A stretch of 29,745 nt of DNA from DASRBO01 sp035653595 (GTDB lineage Bacteria; Actinomycetota; Acidimicrobiia; Acidimicrobiales; JAJPHE01): NCBI GenBank assembly GCA_035653595.1, contig DASRBO010000118.1, forward strand, positions 1-29,745. The letters run 5' to 3'. The notes beneath the pieces are model-generated. The model was not told the DNA's origin. It did no database searches and saw nothing but the letters and a program-made list of their open reading frames with translations. Positions 6,928-12,894 of this stretch are shown piece by piece. Numbering within the stretch: the first letter of the stretch is position 1; the number at the start of each line of letters is the position of its first letter. Position numbers and translations under genes: made by a program.

Positions 6928-7404
6928 ATGAGCAAGGCAGCAGCAGTCGACATCAAGAGGGACCCCGAGCCGAGCCGGCCCGACGACGAGTACGTCGCCA
7001 GGCTGGAGGACGAGCTGGGCAAGATCAAGGAGATCCAGGCCGCCCTGGAGGTCGTCGCCCTGTACGAGGGCGCCACCGTGCCGGTCGACACCGACGGCGT
7101 CGACCGCACGACGAGCCTGTGGCGCTTCGTGTACGGGCCCGGCTCCAACGCCCCCCGTGGCCGGAAGCTGGAGGCGCAGGTCATCGCCGCCGCCAAGCGG
7201 CGGGTCCTCGTCGAGGACGAGCTGGAGCGGGCCAAGGGCGAGGTGCGGGAGCACGCCGCCTGGGCACGCCGGCACCCCGAGGAGATCCCCAACAAGCCGG
7301 CGTCCCCCGCCGAGCTGTCCCAGCTCGTGGGCTGGCTCCAGGCCCAGGTCGACGAGCTGGAGCAGAAGCTCGACGCCGTGGTGGGTCAGGGGGAGACCGC
7401 CTGA
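6928..7404 (+). CDS. Coiled-coil-rich hypothetical protein (158 aa)
   Basis: The gene starts at ATG 6928 after a 19-base gap with a GAGAAAGG ribosome binding site. Residues about 22-45 and 90-155 are strongly charged and heptad-like (RLEDELGKIKEIQAALEVV; LSQLVGWLQAQVDELEQKLD), so a coiled-coil dimer is likely. The centre holds a short globular stretch (DRTTSLWRFVYGPGSNAPRG). Function unknown. A new Shine-Dalgarno here suggests stronger, independent translation than for its neighbours. Confidence 0.55.
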   Translation: MSKAAAVDIKRDPEPSRPDDEYVARLEDELGKIKEIQAALEVVALYEGATVPVDTDGVDRTTSLWRFVYGPGSNAPRGRKLEAQVIAAAKRRVLVEDELERAKGEVREHAAWARRHPEEIPNKPASPAELSQLVGWLQAQVDELEQKLDAVVGQGETA

Positions 7405-7484
7405 TGGACGTCGCCATCGCCATCGCCGTGGCCGGCTTCGTGTTCGCCCTGGCGGTCATCTTCGCCGCCTGGGTGGAGGACTGA
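7404..7484 (+). CDS. 26-residue single-pass membrane microprotein
   Basis: ATG 7404 shares its A with the preceding TGA, and the stop shares its A with the next ATG (TGATG on both sides). The peptide is one hydrophobic helix (VAIAIAVAGFVFALAVIFAA) ending WVED. It has the same size and design (helix plus acidic tail) as the microprotein at 1325-1405. Function unknown. Confidence 0.55.
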   Translation: MDVAIAIAVAGFVFALAVIFAAWVED

Positions 7485-7717
7485 TGCTGGTCACGACCCG
7501 CAACAGCGTGTACGAGCTGGACAGCGACCACCGCCGGATACGGCGGGTGTCCGGTGACGTGGCGCCCACTCCCGCCTTCGACCCCGAGGGCGAGTGGAAG
7601 GACTACCACGAGGTGACCGGGTTCGAGGTCGGGTCCCCGGTCGCCACTGTCCACTGGGGGACGGGCGGGTACACCCGCCTGTCCCGTGTCCTCGGGATCA
7701 CGGAGCGCCTGTTCTGA
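7484..7717 (+). CDS. Small hypothetical protein (77 aa)
   Basis: ATG 7484 is chosen by the TGATG overlap. The sequence looks beta-rich: it opens MLVTTRNSVYELDSDHRRIR, has a central DYHEVTGFEVGSPVATV and ends TRLSRVLGITERLF. It resembles short phage proteins of unknown role. No motif is recognised. Confidence 0.5.
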   Translation: MLVTTRNSVYELDSDHRRIRRVSGDVAPTPAFDPEGEWKDYHEVTGFEVGSPVATVHWGTGGYTRLSRVLGITERLF

Positions 7718-7791
7718 TGGCGAACTACCTCTACCTGATCGGGTCCATCTGCTTCGCCGCAGGGACCATCTGGAACATGGTGCATCGCTGA
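7717..7791 (+). CDS. 24-residue single-pass membrane microprotein
   Basis: TGATG overlaps bound this frame on both sides (starts 7717, stops 7789-7791). The peptide MANYLYLIGSICFAAGTIWN plus MVHR is a single hydrophobic helix. It is the third such microprotein in this gene chain and lies two genes after the second. Function unknown. Confidence 0.5.
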   Translation: MANYLYLIGSICFAAGTIWNMVHR

Positions 7792-8159
7792 TGGCCGTGT
7801 ACCTCGCCGGCCCCATGCGGGGCTACGTCAACTTCAACTTCCCGGCGTTCGACGAGGCCGCCGCCTACCTCCGGGAGCTGGGGATCGAGGTGATCTCCCC
7901 GGCCGAGCACGACCGGGAGCAGGGCTTCGACGAGACCCAGAACAGCCTGGAGGGCTTCGACCTCAAGGCTGCCCTGCTCTGGGACCTGGAGCAGATCGCC
8001 GAGGCTTCGGCAGTGGTCGTGCTCCCGGGCTGGGAGTCGTCCCAGGGCGTGGACCTGGAGCTGCACTTCGCTCAGGTGGTCGACGTCCCGGTCCTGTTCT
8101 ACCACCCGGAGGTCCCGGGCTTCCGGCTCCGGGACGAGCCGTACGAGGTGTTCGTGTGA
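7791..8159 (+). CDS. DUF4406 / nucleoside 2-deoxyribosyltransferase-like protein
   Basis: This 122-residue protein begins MAVYLAGPMRG and continues NFPAFDEAAAYLRELGIEVI, then a long helix and ASAVVVLPGWESSQGVDLEL. These are hallmarks of the DUF4406/deoxyribosyltransferase fold: an N-terminal YLAGPM loop, an Asp/Glu-rich middle and the PGWE-S-GV-E segment bearing the usual nucleophile region. Family members transfer or hydrolyse deoxyribose on nucleosides or nucleotides. In phages they probably adjust the deoxynucleotide pool, in keeping with the diphosphohydrolase-like gene nearby. The start is fixed by a TGATG overlap. Confidence 0.7.
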   Translation: MAVYLAGPMRGYVNFNFPAFDEAAAYLRELGIEVISPAEHDREQGFDETQNSLEGFDLKAALLWDLEQIAEASAVVVLPGWESSQGVDLELHFAQVVDVPVLFYHPEVPGFRLRDEPYEVFV

Positions 8160-8344
8160 TCTACCTGTTCATGCTCAAGTATCAGACGGCGTCGGGCCGC
8201 TGGCGCCACCACAGCACGACCGTCTGTCTGGGTCAGGAGGAGCTGGACGAGCAGCTCCGCTACTACACCAAGCTGCCGACCTACCGGATCGAGGTGCGGA
8301 CCTTCGGCCGGGGCGTGGTGCGGCGGGCCCTGGAGGCGCTGTGA
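8156..8344 (+). CDS. Small hypothetical protein (62 aa)
   Basis: GTG 8156 overlaps the previous TGA, and the stop overlaps the next GTG. The sequence opens with a hydrophobic strand (MIYLFMLKYQT), continues with a Gln/Glu-rich helix (GQEELDEQLRYYTKL) and ends with a basic strand-helix. It could be a small ferredoxin-like domain. No family is recognised. Confidence 0.45.
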   Translation: MIYLFMLKYQTASGRWRHHSTTVCLGQEELDEQLRYYTKLPTYRIEVRTFGRGVVRRALEAL

Positions 8345-8568
8345 CGACCCGTCACCGCCAGTACCGGGAGACCGCCTACCTCCCGAACGAGGACCTGCTC
8401 CTCCAGGTCGTCAAGATCGAGATGGACGAGCCGCCCAAGATGCGCCGGGGCCACGTCCTGGAGCTGATGGCCAAGGAGCTGGAGGACCACGCCCAGCAGC
8501 TCGGCCTGGACCTTACGGGCGCCCTGTGGAGCGGCTCCAGCCGCCCCTGGAGGTGGGGCGATGAGTAA
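8341..8568 (+). CDS. Small hypothetical protein (75 aa)
   Basis: GTG 8341 overlaps the previous stop. The centre contains a long amphipathic helix (RRGHVLELMAKELEDHAQQL), and the C terminus is Trp/Ser-rich (ALWSGSSRPWRWGDE). No family is recognised. The last eight bases overlap the next gene, ATG 8561. Confidence 0.45.
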   Translation: MTTRHRQYRETAYLPNEDLLLQVVKIEMDEPPKMRRGHVLELMAKELEDHAQQLGLDLTGALWSGSSRPWRWGDE

Positions 8569-8950
8569 CCAGGTCTCTGACGTCTACAAGGCCGTGTACC
8601 CCGACGTGCTGGCCAAGGAGGTCCGGGTCACCGACCCGGACACGGGGGGCGAGAAGGGCACCAAGATGGCCCGGTTCGACCTGCTGCCCGCCGGCCCGCT
8701 CTGGGAGCTGGCCGAGCTGTACGGCCGGGGCGCCCAGAAGTACGCCGACCGCAACTGGGAGCGGGGCTACGCCTGGTCCCTGTCCTTCGCCGCCATGATG
8801 CGCCACGCCTGGCTCTTCTGGTCCGGGGAGGACACCGACCCCGAGACCGGCAAGCCGCACCTGGCCTCGGTCGCCTGGCACGCCCTGGCCCTCATGCAGT
8901 TCTCCACCACCCATCCCGAGAAGGATGACCGGCCCTCGTCCACGTCGTGA
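8561..8950 (+). CDS. dATP/dGTP diphosphohydrolase-like protein
   Basis: Residues about 39-112 match, as I recall it, the conserved N-terminal domain of phage dATP/dGTP diphosphohydrolases (PF18909): RFDLLPAGPLWELAELYGRG, then AQKYADRNWERGYAWS, then RHAWLFWSGEDTDPETGKPH and LASVAWHALALMQF. The acidic and His residues in these helices would bind metal and the triphosphate. Members cleave purine dNTPs to the monophosphate; some occur in phages that replace adenine with 2-aminoadenine. The partner PurZ is not in this window, so that pathway is not shown. The N-terminal 30 residues are variable, and the C terminus is short and disordered. Confidence 0.65.
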   Translation: MSNQVSDVYKAVYPDVLAKEVRVTDPDTGGEKGTKMARFDLLPAGPLWELAELYGRGAQKYADRNWERGYAWSLSFAAMMRHAWLFWSGEDTDPETGKPHLASVAWHALALMQFSTTHPEKDDRPSSTS

Positions 8951-9204
8951 TGCGGGAGACCCCGCTCGACCCTGAGGTGGTCGAGCTGCTGGCCCAGCGG
9001 TTCCCGCAGGACCCAGGCGGGGCCACCTCCGAGAGGGTGGCCCTGGCCATAGACCGGCTCCCGGACCTGGAGCGGGACATCGTCAACGCTCTGTTCTGGG
9101 AGGGCGTGAGCGTGCGGGGCCTGGGCCGGCGCCTGCAGATGGACCGCCGAGAGGTCGCCCGGCGGGCGACCCGAGCCCTGGAGATGCTCCGTGAAGCGTT
9201 GTGA
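8950..9204 (+). CDS. Sigma-70 region 4-like HTH protein
   Basis: ATG 8950 shares its A with the preceding stop; GTG 8947 is an alternative start. The 84-residue protein ends with a segment typical of sigma region 4: IDRLPDLERDIVNALFWEG, then VSVRGLGRRLQMDRREVARR, then ATRALEMLREAL. Region 4 contacts the -35 box or beta flap. No region 2 is present, so it is not a complete sigma factor. It may redirect host RNA polymerase or act as a simple DNA-binding regulator, perhaps for late genes. Confidence 0.65.
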   Translation: MRETPLDPEVVELLAQRFPQDPGGATSERVALAIDRLPDLERDIVNALFWEGVSVRGLGRRLQMDRREVARRATRALEMLREAL

Positions 9205-9484
9205 GTTTCTCTCGCCCTGGGGGCGCTGCACCCAACACTTCTCAACAGACGCCCAATACTGCAGCTTCCACCGCCACTGGATCCACGCTCCCGGGGAGCC
9301 TGACCCGTACTATCACGAGAAGATCGTGCGAGGGATGCTGCTTCCGGCGGGTGAGCACCTCTCGGCCGAGGAGATCAGGGCCACCATGGGAGGCAGGCTT
9401 CATGGCGATGGCCGTAGGCTGGACGCATATGTCCTCACTGACGCCGAGGCGCTCTTCCCGCACGCCCCTGGCGACGGCGGTTGA
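9191..9484 (+). CDS. Small zinc-finger-like protein (97 aa)
   Basis: GTG 9191 follows GGAG (9180-9183) and overlaps the previous gene by 14 bases. The N terminus has MKRCEFLSPWGRCTQHF followed by STDAQYCSFHRHW, a C-x8-C...C-x2-H pattern that probably binds one zinc ion. The rest is helical with no further motif. Its 3' end overlaps the integrase-like gene for 83 bases in another frame, which is unusually long for this region. Confidence 0.55.
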   Translation: MKRCEFLSPWGRCTQHFSTDAQYCSFHRHWIHAPGEPDPYYHEKIVRGMLLPAGEHLSAEEIRATMGGRLHGDGRRLDAYVLTDAEALFPHAPGDGG

Positions 9485-9776
9485 GGAGTACCTCTCTCAC
9501 TCCACTGATGGGACCCGCCGTGTCTGGGGCTCCATCTATGCCCAGCTCCTCCGTCGGTACCCGAGAGCGACGATCTCCGGGATATCCCGGACCCAGCTCC
9601 TCGACTTCGTCACGCTCGATAACGACGGCCAGGTCCGAGAGGACTGGTCGGAGGCCACCCTGCGTAACTACGTCTCCGCTCTGCGGAACCTCTTCAAGTG
9701 GGCCGTGGAGGCCGGGCTGCGCCCGGACAACCCCCTGGAGAGCTTCGTCGAAGAGGCCCTCCGGCGCATCCGCTGA
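9402..9776 (+). CDS. Truncated tyrosine integrase: core-binding domain only
   Basis: ATG 9402 has a strong Shine-Dalgarno (GGGAGG, 9388-9393) at eight bases, giving 124 residues. Residues about 22-115 look like the SAM-like core-binding domain of phage integrases: VEEYLSHSTDGTRRVWGSIY, then ISRTQLLDFVTLD, then WSEATLRNYVSALRNLFKWA and VEAGLRPDNPLESF. That last segment normally leads into the catalytic domain with its R-H-R-Y residues. Here the frame stops nine residues later, and host mreB begins 72 bases on, so there is no catalytic domain. It may be a decayed integrase, one half of an integrase split by integration, or a stand-alone DNA-binding protein. Confidence 0.65.
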   Translation: MAMAVGWTHMSSLTPRRSSRTPLATAVEEYLSHSTDGTRRVWGSIYAQLLRRYPRATISGISRTQLLDFVTLDNDGQVREDWSEATLRNYVSALRNLFKWAVEAGLRPDNPLESFVEEALRRIR

Positions 9777-9806
9777 CGGTTCGACTCTTATGAGGATGAC
9801 AGCGGG

Positions 9807-9838
9807 TGTCCCTGCCACTACTCTATGGTGCAGGCACA
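9807..9838. repeat. Imperfect inverted repeat between the phage block and mreB
   Basis: TGTCCCTGCCAC (9807-9818) and GTGCAGGCACA (9828-9838) pair with one mismatch and one bulge around a 9-base loop. It sits between two convergent genes at the phage/host boundary. It could be a bidirectional terminator or part of an attachment site; no matching second copy can be checked in this window. Confidence 0.4.
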
Positions 9839-9848
9839 GAGTTCCTGG

Positions 9849-10853
9849 TCATCGCTCGTGGCCGAGAAACATGACCTTGAGCGAGTCGAAGGACTCCAGG
9901 CATTTCCCCGCCCCCAGCACAACGCACTCCAGCGGGGCATCGACCAGGTGCACAGGCAGGGCGGTCTCCTCCGACAGCCGCCGGTCGAGGCCCTGCAGCA
10001 GCCCTCCGCCCCCGGTCAGGTGCACTCCCTGGGTGATGAGATCCTGGGCCAGCTCGGGCGGGGCCTGGCCCAGGCACTGCACCACGGAGTCCACGATGGC
10101 ACCGACCTGGTCCTCGATGGCCATGCGCACCTCCTCCGGGGAGAGGATCACCGTCTTCGGCAGCCCGGTCATGAGATCGCGCCCGCGCACCTCGGCCTTG
10201 ATGGAGTCGTCGACCGGGTAGGCCGAGCCGATCGCCATCTTGATCTCCTCGGCGGTGCGCTCCCCGATGGCGATTCCGTACTCCCGCCGCACGTAGGCCT
10301 GGATGGAGTTGTCGATGTCGAAGCTGCCCACCCGGATCGCCTGCAGGGCGACGATGCCCCCCAGGGAGATGACGGCCGTTTCGGTGGTGCCGCCGCCGAC
10401 GTCGACCACCATGTTGCCGAGGGGCTCGTGGATGGGAAGGCCGGCGCCGATGGCGGCGGCCATGGGCTGGTCGATCAGGTAGGCGCCGGCGGCGCCGGCC
10501 CGCCTGGCCGCCTCCTCCACCGCTCGGCGCTCCACCTCGGTGATGGCCGACGGCACGCAGATCAGCACCCGGGGCCGGTTGAAGCGCGACACGCCGGCCC
10601 GCTCCAGCAGCAGCCTGATCATGCGCTGGGTGATGTCGAAGTCGGTGATGGCCCCCTTGCGCAGCGGACGCACCGCCACGATGTAGCCGGGGGTTCGCCC
10701 GATCATCTGCCAGGCCTCCCGCCCCATGGCCAGCACGTCCTGGGTGCGGGAGTTGAGGGCGATGACGGTCGGCTCGTTGAGGACTATCCCCCGCGCCCGG
10801 GAGTAGACCAGGGTGTTGGCCGTCCCCAGGTCGATGGCGAGATCCCTAGCCAG
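9849..10853 (-). CDS. mreB: MreB rod-shape actin-like ATPase
   Basis: The frame encodes the actin-fold signature in full: DLAIDLGTANTLVY at the N terminus (phosphate 1), VDVGGGTTETAVISLGG (phosphate 2) and LTGGGGLLQGLDRRL (adenosine loop). MreB polymerises under the membrane and guides lateral cell-wall synthesis. The first ATG/GTG/TTG in frame (GTG 10736) would delete the essential phosphate-1 loop. CTG at 10853-10851, giving (M)ARDLAIDLG, restores the normal 334-residue length and lies about five bases after GGGAGGA. I therefore call CTG as the start. The start overlaps the end of the small membrane-protein gene by eight bases, so the two are probably translationally coupled. Confidence 0.85.
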   Translation of the reverse strand: MARDLAIDLGTANTLVYSRARGIVLNEPTVIALNSRTQDVLAMGREAWQMIGRTPGYIVAVRPLRKGAITDFDITQRMIRLLLERAGVSRFNRPRVLICVPSAITEVERRAVEEAARRAGAAGAYLIDQPMAAAIGAGLPIHEPLGNMVVDVGGGTTETAVISLGGIVALQAIRVGSFDIDNSIQAYVRREYGIAIGERTAEEIKMAIGSAYPVDDSIKAEVRGRDLMTGLPKTVILSPEEVRMAIEDQVGAIVDSVVQCLGQAPPELAQDLITQGVHLTGGGGLLQGLDRRLSEETALPVHLVDAPLECVVLGAGKCLESFDSLKVMFLGHER

Positions 10854-11040
10854 CCTGGTCCTCCCGCCGGCGGTTGGAGCGCGACGTCGGCGCCGGATCG
10901 GGCGCCAGGGCGCGCAGCTCGCGGGAGAACTCGGCCACCCCGGCCTCCAGCGAGCGCGGCCGGCGGTTGCGGACCACCACGATCAGCGACGCGATCAGGG
11001 TCACCACCACCGCCATGCCGACGTAGAGGAGGTTGATCAC
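10846..11040 (-). CDS. Small single-pass membrane protein between moaE and mreB (64 aa)
   Basis: GTG 11040 overlaps the moaE stop (GTGA), and the TAG overlaps the mreB start. Residues 2-23 form one membrane helix (INLLYVGMAVVVTLIASLIV), followed by a basic cytoplasmic segment (RNRRPRSLEAG) and a charged, proline-containing tail ending SNRRREDQAG. It has the form of a small membrane anchor or adaptor. Tight coupling to mreB suggests a link to the membrane-bound cell-shape machinery, but that is only positional evidence. A longer open frame in phase runs back through moaE and is not credible. Confidence 0.6.
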   Translation of the reverse strand: MINLLYVGMAVVVTLIASLIVVVRNRRPRSLEAGVAEFSRELRALAPDPAPTSRSNRRREDQAG

Positions 11041-11516
11041 CGGGTCAGCTCCTCGACCCCGACCACGTCCTTGGCCCCCGTCCCCCAGTCCTGGCCGCCC
11101 TCCCAGGACTCCTCCTTCCAGATGGGCACGCTGGCCTTTATGGCCTCGATGCAGAACCGGGCACCGTCGAAGGCCTCCGCCCGGTGGGCCGAGCTCACCA
11201 CCACCAGCACCGAGCACTCGGTCAGGGCCAGTTCGCCGATCCGGTGCAGCAGGGCGATCCGGCCGAGGGACCACTGCCGGCGGGCCTCGTCGGCGATGGC
11301 GGCCAGCTTGGGCACCACCTGTTCCTGGTAGGCCTCGTAGCGCAGTGAGCTGACACCGGGCCTGCCCTCGGCGTGGTCGCGCACGGTGCCGGCGAAGACC
11401 ACAACCGCCCCGCAGTCCGGCCGCACCGCCCACCCGGCGGCCGCGTCGAGCGGCAGGACCTCCTCGGTCAGGGCGAGCCAGTCGTCGTGGCCGGCGGGCG
11501 GTTCCACGCGCACCAT
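11037..11516 (-). CDS. moaE: Molybdopterin synthase catalytic subunit MoaE
   Basis: This 159-residue protein matches MoaE: CGAVVVFAGTVRDHAEG near residue 40, LRYEAYQEQV, then ECSVLVVVSSAHRAEAF, then IEAIKASVPIWKEE, with the conserved lysines used in catalysis. MoaE joins with MoaD-thiocarboxylate to put the dithiolene sulphurs on precursor Z during molybdenum-cofactor synthesis. The start ATG 11516 gives normal family length; the open frame continues upstream but has no family character. No other moa gene is adjacent. Sharing an operon with mreB is unexpected and has no obvious metabolic logic. Confidence 0.88.
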   Translation of the reverse strand: MVRVEPPAGHDDWLALTEEVLPLDAAAGWAVRPDCGAVVVFAGTVRDHAEGRPGVSSLRYEAYQEQVVPKLAAIADEARRQWSLGRIALLHRIGELALTECSVLVVVSSAHRAEAFDGARFCIEAIKASVPIWKEESWEGGQDWGTGAKDVVGVEELTR

Positions 11517-11568
11517 GCTACGGCCGTCGTCCCCGGGGGGGCGATGCCGGTACAAGCCGCCCCATCGG

Positions 11569-11583
11569 TAACCTTTCGGCGTG
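11569..11583 (+). promoter_or_regulatory. Predicted leaderless promoter: TAACCT-N6-GTG
   Basis: TAACCT (11569-11574) fits the TANNNT -10 consensus. Six bases follow, and then the GTG start of the HtrA-like gene, so transcription would begin on the first base of the start codon. No Shine-Dalgarno precedes this start. No convincing -35 box is visible. Confidence 0.55.
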
Positions 11584-12792
11584 GACCTCGGAGACTTCGA
11601 GGGGGTGGGGGACGAGGAGGAGGGCGGCCATCCGCTGCTTCCTCCCGACGACCGCGTGTGGCGGCATCCGTCCGAGTTGTCGCGTCTGGGAGGCTGGGCC
11701 CCCACCACCGTCTCCCGCCACCACGAACGGCGCTCGAGCGGCCGTCTGCTTGGCGGGGTGGTGGCCGGCGCCGCCCTGACGACGGTGGCCTTCGCCGGTC
11801 TGCACGGATCCTCCGCCCCGGCCCCGACGGCGTCCCCGGCTCCGCACCGGGCCCAGCTGACGGGGGCGGGCCGGCCGGTCACGATGGGCCAGGGCCTGAG
11901 TGCAGGCGTAGCCCGCACCGAGGCGTCGCTCGTCCGGATCGAGGTCTCCCGCGCCGGGCGCACCTACGACGGCGCCGCCCTGGTGGTCCGCCCCGACGGG
12001 TCGCTCGTCACCACCGCCGCCCTGGTCGACGGGGCCAGCGCCGTGTGGGTGGTCGACAGCGCAGGGTCGCGCTGGGTGGCCACGGTGGTGGGTACCGACG
12101 ACGTGTCGGACGTTGCCGTGCTGCGGGCGCCGTTGGCCGGCCTGCACCCGGTGGCGGGGGCGACCACCGCCGCGGTGACCCAGGGCTCGATGGTGCTGGC
12201 CCTGGTTCCCTCGGGCCAGCGCCGGTGGGCCCCGACCCTGTCCTTTGGCACCGTCCTGGCCCCGGTCATGAACGAGGCCACCCCCGGGCCGGCCCCCACC
12301 GCCGGCGCGGCCGAGGCCGCCACCGCCGCCTCGGTGCTTGATGCCATCGCCACCGACCTGCCCGCCACCTCGGGGGACGAGGGCTCCCCCATCCTCGACG
12401 GGACCGGAGGCCTGGTCGGTCTGCTGGCCCAGGACGGCACCGGCCCCACCCCCGCCCTGATCGTTCGCATGAGCGTGGCCAGCGACGCCGCCGAGCAGCT
12501 GATCACCAGCGGACAGGTGACCCACGGCTGGCTGGGGGTGAACGGCACCGCCCCCGCCCCCGGCGGCGGGCTGCTGGTGTCGGCGGTGGCCGCTGGCAGC
12601 CCGGCGGCGGCGGCCGGGCTCACCGTCGGCGAGGCCATCGTCGCCGCCGACGGCCACCCGGTGGCCTCCATGGCCGACCTGTGGGGCTCGATCAAGCTCA
12701 AGCGTCCGGGCCAGGTGGTCACCCTCAAGGTGACCAACGGCACCCAGACCTGGTCCAAGCAGGTGGTGCTGGCCTCACCGCCATCCTCCTGA
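11581..12792 (+). CDS. Membrane-anchored HtrA-like protein with degenerate catalytic triad and PDZ domain
   Basis: This 403-residue protein has a cytoplasmic N terminus with the segment DDRVWRHPSEL (23-33), one membrane helix (about 57-73), a trypsin-like domain (about 105-300) and a C-terminal PDZ domain (about 315-390, GWLGVNG... SPAAAAGLTVGEAIVAADG). Of the catalytic triad, only Asp177 (VSDVAVLRAP) seems kept. The His position in TNAHVV reads TTAALV (Ala147), and GNSGGP reads GDEGSP, so Ser is replaced by Glu267. It is probably a non-catalytic, extracytoplasmic substrate-binding or scaffold protein. An intact paralogue lies at 14866-16263 on the other strand. Confidence 0.8.
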   Translation: MDLGDFEGVGDEEEGGHPLLPPDDRVWRHPSELSRLGGWAPTTVSRHHERRSSGRLLGGVVAGAALTTVAFAGLHGSSAPAPTASPAPHRAQLTGAGRPVTMGQGLSAGVARTEASLVRIEVSRAGRTYDGAALVVRPDGSLVTTAALVDGASAVWVVDSAGSRWVATVVGTDDVSDVAVLRAPLAGLHPVAGATTAAVTQGSMVLALVPSGQRRWAPTLSFGTVLAPVMNEATPGPAPTAGAAEAATAASVLDAIATDLPATSGDEGSPILDGTGGLVGLLAQDGTGPTPALIVRMSVASDAAEQLITSGQVTHGWLGVNGTAPAPGGGLLVSAVAAGSPAAAAGLTVGEAIVAADGHPVASMADLWGSIKLKRPGQVVTLKVTNGTQTWSKQVVLASPPSS

Positions 12793-12879
12793 CCCGCCGC
12801 CGTCCTGATCCGACGTGGTCCTGATCCGACGACGAGCCGGCCGGGCGGGCCGGCGGGCCGTTGTCGGCCCGGTGGGGCG

Positions 12880-12894
12880 TACGATCGGTCGGTG
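12880..12894 (+). promoter_or_regulatory. Predicted leaderless promoter: TACGAT-N6-GTG
   Basis: TACGAT (12880-12885) lies exactly six bases before GTG 12892. This places the likely transcription start on the start codon, as for the gene at 11581. No ribosome binding site is visible. Confidence 0.55.

Noticed and set aside
8947..9204. A complete phage sigma factor
   Set aside because: Only region 4 is recognisable in 84 residues. No region 2 is present in this or adjacent frames.
9778..9787. GGTTCGACTC, resembling the T-loop of a tRNA as at many phage attachment sites
   Set aside because: The flanking bases (GACGG and CTTAT) do not form a T-stem, and no acceptor, anticodon or D-arm is upstream. 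It is not a tRNA end.
11517..11963. Upstream extension of the MoaE frame to over 300 residues
   Set aside because: It is antisense to the HtrA-like gene, and MoaE has its normal length from ATG 11516.
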